Source of the DNA: Aquificaceae bacterium
GTDB lineage: Bacteria > Aquificota > Aquificia > Aquificales > Aquificaceae
DNA: 12,662 nucleotides
NCBI GenBank assembly: GCA_027014185.1
Contig: JALWEK010000084.1
Span: 1 to 12,662, forward strand
Direction: 5' to 3'
The notes under the pieces were generated by a model, which worked only from the letters and a program-made list of their open reading frames with translations, did no database searches and had not been told where the DNA came from. Below are positions 12,418 through 12,662 of this stretch, piece after piece; the stretch's first letter is position 1; every line of letters starts with the position of its first letter. The position numbers and the translations under genes were made by a program.

Positions 12418-12662
12418 ATGATCGAGAAGAGGATGCTCGTGGGCGGAGAGTGGGTGGACAGCCCACAGAAGATAGAGGTGGTCTATCCATACACGGGCGA
12501 GGTAATAGGTAAGGTCTCCCAGGGGACGGAAGAAGATGTAAACAGGGCAATAGAGGCTGCGAAAGAAGGCTTTAGGGAGATCTCCTCCCTCACAGCATAC
12601 CAGAGATACGAGATACTCATGAAGGCCGCAGAGATACTCAAAAAGAGGTCCGAGGAGTTCGC
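12418..12662 (+). CDS. NAD(P)-dependent aldehyde dehydrogenase, N-terminal part (runs off the right edge)
   Basis: The first 81 residues of an aldehyde dehydrogenase are visible: MLVGGEWVDSP, the oligomerisation strand region VVYPYTGEVIGKVSQGTEED, then VNRAIEAAKEGF and RYEILMKAAEILKKRSEEFA. This N-terminal pattern is shared by class 3-like, lactaldehyde and non-phosphorylating glyceraldehyde-3-phosphate dehydrogenases, so the substrate cannot be decided. The catalytic Cys and Glu lie outside the window. It begins 30 nt after yajC with its own ribosome binding site and could still belong to the same transcript. Confidence 0.88.
   Translation, partial: MIEKRMLVGGEWVDSPQKIEVVYPYTGEVIGKVSQGTEEDVNRAIEAAKEGFREISSLTAYQRYEILMKAAEILKKRSEEF

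Overview
The window looks like a compact chromosome segment from a thermophilic Gram-negative bacterium, most likely of the Aquificales. The proteins are rich in Glu, Lys, Arg and Val, and AGG, AGA and ATA codons are heavily used. Genes are packed with 0 to 20 nt gaps or overlaps. Lipopolysaccharide genes (kdsC, lptC, lptA) sit beside a geranylgeranyl-reductase-like flavoprotein. I cannot fix the genus. No tRNA, rRNA, CRISPR array or transposase is visible, and the longest gene-free stretch is about 98 nt (561-658).

Left part (1-4254). The N-terminal third of a thioredoxin reductase (minus strand) lies downstream of a small ribbon-helix-helix/coiled-coil protein. Divergently, a two-gene signalling unit runs on the plus strand. 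Its first gene encodes a globin-coupled sensor fused to PAS, GAF-like, GVDEF and EAL domains, predicted to be an O2- or redox-responsive c-di-GMP phosphodiesterase. It overlaps by 4 nt a PilZ (c-di-GMP receptor) gene. The helical N-terminus of the PilZ protein may be a haem-less globin fold. This pair is the most interesting system in the window: sensor, enzyme and receptor in one transcript.

Middle (4255-7495). A lower-GC cassette holds a small unknown gene and an AbiEii-family nucleotidyltransferase that overlaps it by 65 nt. It looks like an acquired toxin-antitoxin-like pair. Next come a DegT-family PLP aminotransferase and a biotin carboxylase.

Right part (7492-12662). ribE and pyrK form a minus-strand unit converging on accC, with a 4-nt overlap and no terminator. 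Divergent from pyrK is a tight seven-gene unit: exported thioredoxin-like protein, kdsC, lptC, lptA, HU-family protein, geranylgeranyl-reductase-like protein and yajC. The first five junctions overlap by 4 to 77 nt. An aldehyde dehydrogenase begins at the end and runs out of the window.

A recurring signal is a TATAAT-like hexamer exactly 7 nt (sometimes 9) upstream of the ATG of genes that head a unit, with no Shine-Dalgarno sequence. Internal genes rely on Shine-Dalgarno sequences or stop-start overlaps. This suggests widespread leaderless transcripts in this organism.
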